Below, one piece after another: positions 12,212 to 23,129 of a DNA stretch of 64,000 nt. The DNA comes from Zingiber officinale. Lineage: Eukaryota > Streptophyta > Magnoliopsida > Zingiberales > Zingiberaceae. A program made the translations under genes and the position numbers. The notes below the pieces were generated by a model. That model saw only the letters and a program-made list of their open reading frames with translations. It searched no databases and was not told the origin of the DNA. The stretch is taken from assembly GCF_018446385.1 (NCBI RefSeq), contig NC_056000.1, positions 52,546,722-52,610,721 of the forward strand, read 5' to 3'. Positions within the stretch are counted from its first letter, which is position 1. Each line of letters opens with the position of its first letter.

Positions 12212-12721
12212 GCTCATATTTGAAAGTGAAGAAGATGGTGTATTGGCTAGGTAACTCTAATGTTGACTATGAGGAGATGAAGACTTTAATGATGTGGATG
12301 AACATGTGCGGCAAAAATAGGAACCGGCAGCAGCCGGGCAAAATTAGAGAAGAAGATAAACAACAAAATAGTAGTATGGGTGCGTGTGTGCATGAATATG
12401 CAGATTCTTTTGCTTACCTAACCAATGGAGAGGACACCTTTTTTACACCGCCTCTCATAAATTTTGCAATAATGAGGCATCAAAGAATGTCTAGTGTTAG
12501 AATATGTAGGATAATGGAGGATGTGTACGACAACCTTCCACTAGGTCGAGTAAGGTTTAGTTGCGTATATATGTTAGAGTAATGAAATATTCTCCGATGA
12601 GTAGTCGTAGAGGAAGGTTCCATTGCATGTATATGTCAGAATAATGGAATATTTTCTAGTGAGTAGCCCTTGTTCTATGATAGATGGTTACTATTCTCTT
12701 ACAATGTTGTCTCATAGAGGG
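12212..12721. other. Unidentified sequence between the CACTA element and the 76-bp array
   Basis: One open frame (12220-12582, plus strand) begins at TTG and resembles nothing I know; its first ATG is at 12235. The last 60 bp (GGTTACTATTCTCTTAC.. to ..AGAGGGAGTCCAACC) match the sequence just before the second 76-bp array near 44030, so at least that part belongs to a dispersed repeat. Confidence 0.4.
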
Positions 12722-13101
12722 AGTCCAACCGGCTCTAGGACCGATCAGGTTTATACTGAGAGTCATGTCTATGAGAAGTAGTTAGTTGAGCCTCGTAGGT
12801 CTGACTGGCTATGGGACCGCTTAGGTTTACACTAGAAGTCTTGCCTTTGAGAAGTGGGAAGTTGAGCCTTGTAGATTCGACCGGCTTTGAGGTCGCTGGG
12901 TTTACACTATATGCCTTGCCTCTAAGAAGTCGGGAATTGAGCCCCGGAAGTTTGATCGACTTTGGGGCCACTTGGGTTTAGGATGGGAGCCCTACCTTTG
13001 AGAAGTGGGGGGCTGAGCCCTGCAGGTCTGACCGACTCTAGAGCTGCTCAAGTTTAGGCTGGGTGTCTTGCCTCTGACAAGTGGGTGTTGAACCCCGTGG
13101 T
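12722..13101. repeat. 76-bp minisatellite array, first copy
   Basis: Five imperfect units of 76 bp, each with GTCCGACCGGCTCTAGG, GGTTTA..CTGGGAGTC, TGCCT.TGAGAAGTGGG and TTGAGCC blocks. The array stops at the start of the LTR at 13102. The unit length is not a multiple of three and no frame persists. Confidence 0.85.
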
Positions 13102-13983
13102 TGTTTTGATGTGATCAACCAAGTAAGGTTAGGTCCTGTTTGGTTTTGATCCATGTGTCTAAGTGTGTAGGAGCTTAGGAGCGCAGGAAGTCGAGCGGAA
13201 GACGCAGCTAGCGAGAAGGACGACACGGGAAGGGAGCCGACGAGCTCGGTGCATCCGAAGGACGAAAGAGCTGTGGAATAGTACTCCGGTGGATGAGAAG
13301 AACACGCGTGACGTTTGAGAGACGAGAAGCTAAGATGAAAGCCTGCTTGAGGAGAAGGTCGAAAATTGGGTTCGGGTGAGCCCTATTTCGGTTGGTCGCA
13401 ATCACCCAAGCTATCGGGACTTCGAAAGCTAAAGTGAAGATAAAGAAGTGCTGGAAAAGCAGCTAGAGGCGCCCTCACGAGAGTGAGGGCGCCCTCAATG
13501 CTGTTGAGGCGCCTTCGCCCTCACCAGAGTGAGAGCGCCCTCAACAGCATTGAGCCTTCAACTGAGTTAATCTGATCGTTTGCACGCAGATAAAGTTTTA
13601 TCTGCTTATCCACTTGGAGGCACCCTCAACCCCTTTGGAGGCGCTCTCAAGACTCGAGATAGGATTTCCAAGAGCTATATAGAGGCCCCTGGAGTTAGAA
13701 AATTATTCAATCAACTTTGTATACAATTCCTAGCAACTCTTGAGCTTTCTTAGTGTGTAAAAAGGTTTTTCCGCCTACAGTGAAGAAGACGTTTCTAGTG
13801 GAGCTGTTCAACCGTCTTGGATTAACAACCACCTAGGTTGTAACCAAATTAAATTTCATGTCTCTTTTTTCTATTATTTTATTTTATTATTATTGCTATT
13901 TTAGAGTTGAAAGTACGAGGAGGGTAGTTCTTATTTTGCAGATAATTCATCCCTCCCCTCTTGCCGACCCCGCTGCACCAACA
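13102..13983 (+). mobile_element. Left LTR of a Copia-type element (partner LTR not found)
   Basis: Starts TGTTTTGATGTGATCAACC and ends GCTGCACCAACA, followed by AG and a TGGTATCAGAGCCAG primer-binding site. The interior has palindromic GAGGCGCCCTC arrays (about 13466-13660). The right end is firm; the left end is my best reading (TG just after the 76-bp array). No second copy lies in the window. Confidence 0.65.
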
Positions 13984-13985
13984 AG

Positions 13986-14000
13986 TGGTATCAGAGCCAG
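13986..14000 (+). other. Primer-binding site, initiator-Met tRNA
   Basis: TGGTATCAGAGCCAG is complementary to the 3' end of plant initiator methionine tRNA and lies 2 bp after the LTR end. It sets the element's orientation as plus. Confidence 0.9.
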
Positions 14001-14049
14001 ACCGTCTCAGAAGGACTGACCATCAACTGAAGAAATAAAGATCAAGATA

Positions 14050-14517
14050 ATGGCTGGTGCAAGTATTCATCCCCCGAAATTCGACGGAGACTTCACGACA
14101 TGGAAACACCAAATGGAGGTATGCTTCAAAATAGAATTTGATATTCTTTTAATTATGAAATATGGTTTTTCAACACCTAAAGACAAGGAAGAATATAACT
14201 GGATGAAAAAGGAGCAAGCTGATTTCGTGGCCAATGGAAAAGTAGAATTCTATCTGCTCAGCGTCCTACTGCCCCAGGAGGTAAGTCAGACCGGAAGCTA
14301 TGACTCCGCCAAAGACCTCTGGGAAAAATTCCTAGAGCTCCGCGAAGGCACCTCAGAAGCGAAGTTAGCAAGGCGCGACATCCTCCGGACTCAGCTGACA
14401 AATCTCCGGATGAACAACAGCGAAAAGGTAGCGCAACTCCAGGCAAGAATCAAGGAGCTGATAACTCAACTAGTTCGCTCAACGCCTTCCCAAGAACTCG
14501 AGAATGAGCATCCTTAG
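14050..14517 (+). pseudogene. Truncated Gag of a Copia-type retrotransposon
   Basis: A 155-aa frame starting at ATG 50 bp after the primer-binding site. It opens MAGASIHPPKFDGDFTTWKHQMEVCF, the typical N-terminus of plant Copia Gag (target-binding region before a UBN2-like domain), and continues through YDSAKDLWEKFLEL and a basic helix, then stops at TAG before any CCHC knuckle. No protease, integrase or reverse transcriptase follows; the next sequence is unrelated repeat. It is either a decayed element or a non-autonomous one cut by later insertions. Confidence 0.75.
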
Positions 14518-14706
14518 TAGATGCATATTATACAGAATATAGTCCTGAACCCTAAGAGAGAAAGACCTGAAGTTAGTCACGGTGGGTACTCTCTCCTCCC
14601 CCAAAAATACCTATGAATAGTATCCAATGTAATATGGGAGTAGAGTTCACCAAATGACAAATCTCTACTAGAGTAAGACAAAAAGGGCATGCAGACCTCC
14701 AAAATC

Positions 14707-14934
14707 CTAAACTATCATACAATAGAGTGAGTGGGGTGAGAATCTAACGTCCTTACCACCTACTCTGGTGGAGTATGTCAAACCATCAATTTTAACTAGA
14801 TTGTTATAAAATTGGGCACATAAGTCTAAGTTTATTGAATGACTACAGTAAACTAACCTATCTAACTTATAATAGTCTATACCTTCTATAATAGGGGCAC
14901 GGTAACAGGTAAAGAATGTCCTACTTAAAAACAT
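14707..14934 (-). pseudogene. Fragment of a plant retrotransposon protein
   Basis: The minus-strand frame reads LCAQFYNNLVKIDGLTYSTRVGGKD followed by FSPHSL. The pattern FY.NL..TRV.G..FSP resembles the ORF1-type proteins of Athila-like Gypsy elements and the putative plant transposon protein family. It is short, with no catalytic domain, and opposite in strand to the gag at 14050. The assignment is tentative. Confidence 0.35.
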
Positions 14935-15893
14935 AGATTTTAATGCAATATATGAACGTTCAAGAAAATCTAGCCTAAGTCACTCAGAAGAAAATCTAGC
15001 ATCGATAGAGGGGATGCTGCTTGAACTAGGCTGGGATGGAATAATTTTCCGTCGCTTCCTAAGGTAATGTAAATGTACAAATATTCAAGAAAAAGCATAC
15101 AAAATAGGAAAAACAACTAGATAGATTGAGTTAAGGGCACCTAGGAGGCATAGTTGGAGTTTTGGAGGGAAAAAGGGGAAAAATCGACTGGAAGGTGCCT
15201 TCCCGAGAAGAAATTGGGAACAAAGTAAAATATATATTCGCTGATAAAATCTAGGTTGAAGGTGCCTTCAAGTCAATGGAAGACGCCTTCTATGCGTTAT
15301 GGAGGGCGCCTTCAAGCGCGTTGTCGCCTTCAGTAGGTTGGATGGAAATTTTGCCACCCTTCCGAGGGCATCTCCGATTGTTCTGGAGGCGGCTTCAATA
15401 CTGACATTTTTTTAATTTAAGTTTTTAATTTAATTTTTAAGTTAAATTTAAATTTTAGTTTTAATTTTTTTAAGTTTAATTTTTAAGTTAAGTTTAAACT
15501 TGATTTAAGTTTTGAGTTAATTTTTTAAGTTTTTAAGTTAAGTTTAACTTTGATTTAAGTTTTAAGTTAATTTTTTAAGATTTTAAGTTAAGTTTAAATT
15601 TGATTTAAGTTTTAAGTTAATTTTTTAAATTTTAAAGTTTGAATTTTGAGTTAGTTTAATTCAATTTAATTTGATTTAATTTAAATTAATCAGATTTAAT
15701 TTAATTTTAATTTAAATAATTTTAATTAAATTAAATTCATCTGACTGAATTTAAGTTTTCAGACAAAGGGATCTTATGGTTTTATGAGATGACTTAAGTT
15801 GAATTTCAAGATTTGGTTTAACTTGTGTTTGTTTTATGTTTAGCTTTAGGTTCAACAAGTGGATATTCTTCAGATAAACGTCTAAGTTATGGT
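14935..15893. repeat. Retrotransposon debris: GGCGCC palindromes and AT-rich tandem repeat
   Basis: From about 15130 to 15400 the motif AAGGCGCCTTC and variants recur, echoing the palindromes in the LTR at 13102. From about 15415 to 15770 there is a TTAAGTTAAGTTTAAATTTG-type repeat of about 50-55 bp in some four imperfect copies. No coding sequence is seen. Confidence 0.6.
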
Positions 15894-16090
15894 TGTTGGG
15901 GTTGCAAGGTTGCAAACATAGTCCCATATTGGAAACACATGGGAAAGATCATGGGTTTATAAGAGAAAAGATATCTCCATTGGCATGAGGCCTTTTGGGG
16001 AGAGCCCAAGAGCAAAGCCATGAGGGCCTAGGCCCAAAGTGGACAATATCATGCTATTGTGGAGATATCTAAATTCTTTTCGATCCTACA
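15894..16090 (+). repeat. TRIM left LTR
   Basis: 197 bp, TG..CA ends. Differs by only a few bases from the copy at 23336-23532. Confidence 0.92.
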
Positions 16091-16092
16091 AT

Positions 16093-16106
16093 TGGTATCA
16101 GAGCCC
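16093..16106 (+). other. TRIM primer-binding site
   Basis: TGGTATCAGAGCCC, complementary to initiator-Met tRNA, 2 bp after the left LTR. Confidence 0.9.
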
Positions 16107-16252
16107 GGACTGCCAGAAGGTTTAACCACCGACTGTGCACAAGCGCTATGGTCTGATTGAGCCATGTGGGTACAATATTGACCTCGAATAAAGAAAGTAA
16201 GGGCTCCTATGTTCGGATCAAGAGGACCAGACACCAGGAAGGAAGTCCTAGT

Positions 16253-18014
16253 TGTTAGGATCCTTCGTACGGAGGCTAGAGAGGGGGGTGTGAATAGCCG
16301 ACCCCAAATTCGCTTTCTTTCTACAAATCGAGTTAGCAGCGGAAATAAAACAGTAGAAAGGAAACGGTGAGAAGATCAAACCTCAAACTCGATGGATGTA
16401 ACGAGGTTCGGAGATGAACTCCTACTCCTCGGCGTGTCCGTAAGGTGGACGAAGCCTACCAATCCGTCGGTGGATGAGTCCCCGGAGAATCGGCTAATAC
16501 AATATACTCCTTCTGGGTGGAGAAACCTCGCCACAATGTTTCTTGCACAAGCAAGATAGGAGTACAACAGATACAAGAAAGCAAAAAATGAAATGAAACA
16601 CTTGCTTGCCTTTCTTGTTGACTGGAGTGATGAAGCAGCAGCTTCACACCAGCAGCAGCTGACGAGAAGCTCACGCGAAGCTTCAGCTGCGAGGAGCTAA
16701 TCAAAGCTCGATAGCGGTAAGAGAAGCTCTAGAGCACAAGAACGAAGTTCTAAGGAGGAAGCAATCGCAGCAACGAACTTCTTTTATACCTGCGAAGAAA
16801 AACACGAAGGAATATAGCCGTTGCGTCGCAGGCATGCTCCCGATCGGTCCACGACCGATCGAGAGTCTGATCGGTCCATAGATCGATCGGCGCTTTCTCT
16901 CGAACCGCTAGCTCGATCGTGCTCGATCGGTCGTGGGGACCAATCAGGTATGGCTGATCGGTCGACCGATCGAGCTTATTGAGCGCGGTTCCTCGCACTC
17001 CTCAAGATCGTCACCGATCGGTCGGCGGACCGATCAGGAATATCTGATCGGTCTTGCAGACCGATCAGGCTCCATGCTGATCGGTCCCCAGACCGATCAG
17101 TAAGCTCACAGAATCGATGCGTGCCTTCTGTTTGCTATCTGATCGGTCAGTAGACCGATCAAATACACAAGCGTATCACTGGATCGGTCTGGTGATCGAT
17201 CCAGAGCTTGGTTTTTGCCCAAACCAAGTCCCAAGTCTCCCAAACCAACATCCGGTCAACCTTGACCTGTTGGTACATCATGCTTAGCATCCGGTCACTC
17301 CCTTGACCTGCTAAGACTCCCTACCAAGTGTCCGGTTAATCCCTTTGACCCACTTGGACTTTCCTCTTTGTGTCAAGTATCCGGTCACTCCCTTGACCTA
17401 CTTGACCTTCTCAACACCAGATGTCCTGATCACCCTTGATCCATCTGGATTTTCCCTTGCCCGGCTTCACTCACCAGGACTTCCAAACTGCCTGGCTTCA
17501 CTCACCAGGACTTTCCCAAATGCCTGGCTTCACTCACCAGGACTTCCACTTTCACCTAGCTTCACTCACTAGGATTTTCACCTGGCTTCACTCACCAGGA
17601 TTTCCCGACTGCCTGGCTTCACTCACCAGGACTTCTCCGACTGCCTGGCTTCACTCACCAAGACTTTTCCCCGTGCCAAACTCCCTGTTTGGACTTTCCC
17701 CGTGCCAAGTCTCCATACTTGGACTTTCCGCGTGCCAAGCTACCTGCTTGGACTTTTCCCCGTGCCAAGTCTCTGTACTTGGACTTTTCCAGTGCCAAGT
17801 CTCCATACTTGGACTTTTCGCGTGCCAAGCTCCCTGCTTGGACTTTTCCCGAATCAGGTCAACCTTGACCTAAGGTTGCACCTACAATCTCCCAAACACC
17901 TATTCTTGTCAAACATCAAGAATACAACTCTCTTCTCGTCAAACATCGTCAAACATCAAAACACAACTCGAGTCAGGTCAACCAGGTCAACTATGACCTA
18001 AGGTTGCACCAACA
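16253..18014 (-). repeat. 3' LTR of the gag-only element
   Basis: 1762 bp. Contains GATCGGTC/GACCGATC palindrome arrays (about 16841-17206) and the stem-loop array at 17245-17845. Open frames in it are by-products of the tandem repeats, not genes. Confidence 0.9.
17245..17845. repeat. Array of stem-loops with compensating arms
   Basis: Five larger hairpins: 17245-17273 (CCAACA/TGTTGG), 17283-17315 (CTTAGCA/TGCTAAG), 17324-17357 (CCAAGTG/CACTTGG), 17373-17405 (TCAAGTA/TACTTGA) and 17417-17448 (CCAGATG/CATCTGG). Most also have an inner GGTCA/TGACC-type pair. About thirteen shorter hairpins follow to 17845: CCTGG/CCAGG with a CTTCACTCA loop, CCTAG/CTAGG, CCAAA/TTTGG and CCAAG/CTTGG. The arms differ between units but remain complementary. 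Confidence 0.85.
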
Positions 18015-18016
18015 AT

Positions 18017-18028
18017 CTCCCCCTTTTT
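18017..18028 (-). other. Polypurine tract of the gag-only element
   Basis: Reads AAAAAGGGGGAG on the minus strand, just before the 3' LTR, as expected for the plus-strand primer of a minus-oriented element. Confidence 0.85.
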
Positions 18029-18030
18029 GA

Positions 18031-19738
18031 TGTTTGACAAAATCCAAAATCAAGTTAGGTTAACCCGATAACCTAACTTAGGTTTTCCAATGTTCTTCCT
18101 TGAACATTCTTCCAAAACCTACACTCTCCCCCTTGGGACATCTCTCCCCCTTTTTGACACACATCAAAAAGAGGGAATCAAGGTCAAGAGTTTCTTCCTA
18201 ATGAAAGTCTCATACCTTTCATTGAAACCCTTAATTTCCCCCTTGATACTAAACTCAACACTCAACTTAGTGACAATCCCATATCACTGATCCTCAAAAG
18301 TCTTAAAAACTCCCCCTAAAAGTCAACTCCCCCTAAAGGTCAACTCCCCCTTGACCAATGCACCAACAATATCTTGGAGAGTTTCAAACCTTTAGAAACC
18401 CGAAACTCAACTCCCACAGCTGAAATTTCAGACCACAGTCGAAATTCAGCAAATTCAGCACTCCTGATCGGTCACCGGACCGATCAGGACCCCTCTGGAT
18501 CGGTCCTCAGACCGATCCAGCCTTCCCTGGATCGGTCCAGTGACCGATCCAAGTTCAGATCAGGCGGTTTCTGATTTCTTCTCTCCCGAAATTCAGAAAC
18601 TCACAACAAATTCTAGAAAATTCGAAAAATTATGAAATTTTGAGGATACATTCCTCATACCATATACTGTCAAGGAAAAATAGTTTTCTATGAAAATAAC
18701 TTCCATTTTTCAATCTTGATACAAAGTTCAAAAGACTTTGAAATAGTTCAAAGTTAAGTAAACTTTGTATCACAATGTTCAATGATGAATGCTATCACTA
18801 GAATGACTTCATCAAGGTTTCTCAAATCAATTTTGAAATGATTTTTAACCCTTTAATTTAGAACCACAATCTTAGGGCTAAATGTACATGACTTGTACAT
18901 AGGCTTTCCCTATGATCCTCAATTTCTTGAATTAGGCTCATCTAGGTACAAGAACTATGCACCTTGATCCTAACTCATGATCCTAATATCTCACACACAT
19001 CTAAAGTGTATCAAACACATCCAAGTCAATTTTGATGTGAGATATAGGTTTAGGTCATCTTAGGCTAAGTTCTCGTGCATTTTCTAAACACCAATTTGAT
19101 CTCAATATCAAATTGTGTTTCTATCCTTAAATCAATTTAAATTGATCATTGATGCAAGAGATAATGACATGGCATGAAATAATATCATAAATAGAAGCAT
19201 GTGCCAATGTCATGATGTCATGGCATAAAGTTTGGAACTTAAATAAACATGACATAAAACTAACCTAAGCATTATCATGACATTTCAAAAGATAAACTTA
19301 AATATGATGTCATGACATGTGAGGGCAAACAATCATGACAAGATTTAGCATGAATAAGACATACCTAGATTACCTATCTAAGTATCCTTAGCCTTAGCTA
19401 ATACTTAAGCTTTAACCCTTGATTGCCCTAATATGTCAAAATCCTAATTTTGGCACTTCTTGAACTCTAGATTCATTCATGCCACTTAAAGATCAAATTT
19501 ATCCTCAAATCTTGGCATGTTTCATTTTTCCTCAAGAGTTCTCTAGATTTTCCCAAATTGTGCCAATTGAAATTAACATCATCATTTTCTATGATGGCAC
19601 ATTTTACTCTTCCAAGGAGTAAATATTCCATTTCATTTTCAAAGATTCCCAAAAACCTTGAAAATGCTCCTTGAGCGTCAATTTCCTCAAAGTTGGGTTA
19701 ACTACCCTTCTAATCGGAGTTGACACTCTCTAACCCAT
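18031..19738. other. Non-coding interior of the gag-only element
   Basis: About 1.7 kb between the gag stop and the polypurine tract. Three more GATCGGTC..GACCGATC palindromes lie at about 18466-18552. No pol-like motif was found on either strand. Confidence 0.6.
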
Positions 19739-21211
19739 CTATGGGGTAGAGAAGATACTCCTAGGAACCCAATACCTATTTGAGCTCATTGGGTTCACTA
19801 AATATTCACTAGGGATAACTTCCCTAGCAACCCTCCTAATGACCCTCTTAGGCTTTAAAGCCTTGGTCATTTGGGACTCATCAAGATCAACTCTAGGGGT
19901 GACTCCCCTTGTGACCTTGGTGATGGTCTTCCTAGCCCTAGATTTTGTTCCATAATCGAATGGAACATTATGATAAGTGAGCTTGACCACTTGGGACTTA
20001 GGTTTGTGACCCAAACCTTTCTTGTCCTTGGACATTGGTTTTTGACCCTTAAACCCTAGAGATGACTTCTCCAAGTTCTTAAGAGCCTTTTCCAAAGAAT
20101 CAAGTCTTGACCTCAAGACTTGATTCTCCTTCTCTAATACCTCAAGTTTTAATTTGTCATTGTTCTTTGAGGCATTCCTAGGCATGTGTCTAGTTGATTT
20201 GGGATTCCTACCTAGGTTTTCCTTAGCCTTAGATGAGTTAATTCTAGGGTTGGCTTTCCTAGTGTTATCCTTATCTAGGCTCACATGTTTGGCACCTAAG
20301 CACATATATTGATTCCTAAGATTATCATGCTTATCATTCTTGACAATTGCAATAAAACTACTAGCATGAGTCTTATTATTATTGCAAGAATGTGCCTTAA
20401 ATGTTACCTTAGGGTTTGCCTTAGCTCCCCCTATCGACGTGCTCGGTCTCTTGTCCTTGTGAGATTGCCTCCCCCTCGGACATTGACTCCGATAATGTCC
20501 CCTTTGCTTGCATTGAAAGCACACCACGTGCTCTTTGCCTTTGCATATCGGGACTCCGGCTTTCTTGACCTTTGGCGCCGGTGGAGACTTCCTAACCCTC
20601 TTTGGACACTTACTCTTGTAGTGCCCAAATTCCCTACACTCAAAGCACATTATGTGTAATTTGCTAGAAATTAAAATGCTTGAGTTACCTAGGTTTGAGG
20701 ATGGATGAACGCTCTCTCCTTCATCCCTTCCGGAGGTAGAAGCTTCTTCTTCTTGCTCTGAGCTTGAAGAAGAACTCTCCTCTTCTTCTTTAGATGTTGA
20801 GTTGCCCTCAACTTCTAAATCCATTCCTCCATGATGTGAACTCCTTGGCTCACTTGACTCCTCTTCATGACTTGAAGTGGAGTTCTCCTCATGGAACTTT
20901 GCCAAGTTATTCCACAACTCCTTGGCATCGTTATATCCACCTATCCTACACAAAACATCATTAGGTAAAGAGAATTCAATGATTTTCGTTACCTCATCAT
21001 TGATGGTTGATTAGTGGATTTGCTCCTTGGTCCACTCCTTCTTCTCTAGGGTTTCTCCTTTCTTGTCCATCGGAGGCTTGAAACCTAATTGAACACAACT
21101 CCAATTTTCAAGGTTAGACATAAGAAAATACCTCATTCTTACCTTCCAATACGCGAAGTCGCAGCACTCGTAGAAGGGTGGAAACGTAATGTCTTCTCCG
21201 AGTCGATCCAT
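19739..21211 (-). pseudogene. Gag polyprotein, two CCHC knuckles, one in-frame stop
   Basis: Starts at an ATG at 21211 (MDRLGEDITFPPFYE, then FAYWKVRMRYFL, a Copia Gag N-terminus), reaches a TAA at 21011-21013, and continues in the same frame to a stop at 19739. The rest has an acidic serine/glutamate stretch, two zinc knuckles of the form CX2CX4HX4C (CFECREFGHYKSKC and CFQCKQRGHYRSQC), a basic region and a leucine-rich coiled coil (VLEKENQVLRSRLDSLEKAL). It ends RYWVPRSIFSTP without a protease. Without the TAA it would be about 490 aa. Role: capsid and RNA packaging. Confidence 0.85.
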
Positions 21212-21260
21212 TCTCTAGCTTGTGCTCCCACGGGTGTTAATCCGACGAAGAGCGCGCCTC

Positions 21261-21273
21261 GCTCTGATACCAC
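21261..21273 (-). other. Primer-binding site of the gag-only element
   Basis: GTGGTATCAGAGC on the minus strand, next to the 5' LTR at 21275. Confidence 0.9.
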
Positions 21274-21274
21274 T

Positions 21275-23123
21275 TGTTAGGATCCTTCGTACAGAGGCTA
21301 GAGAGGGGGGTGTGAATAGCCGACCCCAAATTCGCTTTCTTTCTACAAATCGAGTTAGCAGCGGAAATAAAACAGTAGAAAGGAAACGGTGAGAAGATCA
21401 AACCTCAAACTCGATGGATGTAACGAGGTTCGGAGATGAACTCCTACTCCTCGGCGTGTCCGTAAGGTGGACGAAGCCTACCAATCCGTCGGTGGATGAG
21501 TCCCCGGAGAACCGGCTAATACAATATACTCCTTCTGGGTGGAGAAACCTCGCCACAATGTTTCTTGCACAAGCAAGATAGGAGTACAACAGATACAAGA
21601 AAGCAAAAAACGAAATGAAACACTTGCTTGCCTTTCTTGTTGACTGGAGTGATGAAGCAGCAGCTTCACACCAGCAGCAGCTGACGAGAATCCAGTCGAG
21701 AAGCTCACGCGAAGCTTCAGCTGCGAGGAGCTCAGCAAAGCTCTGATAAGCTCTAGAGCACAAGAACAGAAGTTCTAAGGAGGAAGCAGTACCAGCAACG
21801 AAGCCCTGTAGCTTCTTTTATACCTGCGAAGTAAAACACGAAGGAATATAGTCGTTGCGTCGCAACGGCTAGTGCCCAGATCGGTCCACAGACCAATCAG
21901 GAGTGTGCCTGATCGGTCCACAGATCAATCAGCGCTTTCTCCCGAACTCCGCTAGCTACTGATCGTGCTCTGATCGGTCGTGGGGACCAATCAGGGTATG
22001 GCCAGATCGGTCTGCTGACCGATCAGGGCTTATTGAGTGCGGTTCCTCGCACTCCTCAAGATCGTCACCTGATCGGTCGGCAGACCGATCAGGATATCGC
22101 CTGATCGGTCTTGCAGACCGATCAGTACGCTCACAGAATCGCTGCGTGCCTTCTGTTTGTTATCTGATCGGTCAACAGACCGATCAAATACACAAGCGTA
22201 TCACTGGATCGGTCTGGTGACCGATCCAGAGCTTGGTTTTTGCCCAAACCAAGTCCCAAGTCTCCCAAACCAACATCCGGTAAACCTTGACCTGTTGGTA
22301 CATCATGCTTAGCATCCGGTCACTCCCTTGACCTGCTAAGACTCCCTACCAAGTGTCCGGTCAATCCCTTTGACCCACTTGGACTTTCCTCTTTGTGTCA
22401 AGTATTCGGTCACTCCCTTGACCTACTTGACCTTCTCAACACCAGATGTCCTGATCACCCTTGATCCATCTGGATTTTCCCTTGCCCGGCTTCACTCACC
22501 AGGACTTTCCCACTGCCTGGCTTCACTTACCAGGACTTTCCAACTGCCTAACATCCCAGTTAGGACTTTCCAACTGCCTGGCTTCACTCACCAGGACTTT
22601 CCCTTTCACCTAGCTTCCCTCACTAGGATTTTCACCTGGCTTCACTCACCAAGATTTCCAAACTGCCTAGCTTCACTCACTAGGTCTTTCCCCTGCCTGG
22701 CTTCACTCACCAGGACTTTCTCCAACTGCCTGGCTTCACTTACCAGGACTTTCCCTCGCGCCAAACTCCCTGTTTGGACTTTCCCCGTGCCAAGTCTCCA
22801 TACTTGGACTTTCCGCGTGCCAAGCTACCTGCTTGGACTTTTCCCCGTGCCAAGTCTCCGTACTTGGACTTTTCCAGTGCCAAGTCTCCATACTTGGACT
22901 TTTCGCGTGCCAAGCTCCCTGCTTGGACTTTTCCCGAATCAGGTCAACCAGGTCAACCTTGACCTAAGGTTGCACCTACAATCTCCCAAACACTTATTCT
23001 TGTCAAACATCAAGAATACAACTCTCTTCTCGTCAAACATCGTCAAACATCAAAACACAACTCGAGTCAGGTCAACTCGAGTCAGGTCAACCAGGTCAAC
23101 TATGACCTAAGGTTGCACCAACA
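21275..23123 (-). repeat. 5' LTR of the gag-only element
   Basis: 1849 bp, same ends and internal arrays as the copy at 16253-18014. It differs mainly in the number of tandem hairpin and palindrome units. Palindromes lie at about 21878-22229 and hairpins at about 22270-22940. Confidence 0.9.
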
Positions 23124-23129
23124 CTAGTT

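Larger units (their letters stand above)
16253..23123 (-). mobile_element. Gag-only Copia-type LTR retrotransposon (TR-GAG-like) inserted in the TRIM
   Basis: LTRs at 16253-18014 and 21275-23123 start TGTTAGGATCC and end GGTTGCACCAACA. The target duplication CTAGT is exact (16248-16252 and 23124-23128). The primer-binding site (21261-21273) and polypurine tract (18017-18028) both read on the minus strand, so the right LTR is the 5' LTR. The only coding sequence is a gag; no protease, integrase, reverse transcriptase or RNase H is found between the LTRs. That is the layout of TR-GAG elements, which depend on another element's enzymes. Confidence 0.92.

Noticed and set aside
17345..18001. Long overlapping open frames with repeated HSPGLP- and TWTF-like peptides
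   Set aside because: They are translations of the hairpin tandem repeat inside an LTR, appear again in the partner LTR and have no start context or family match.
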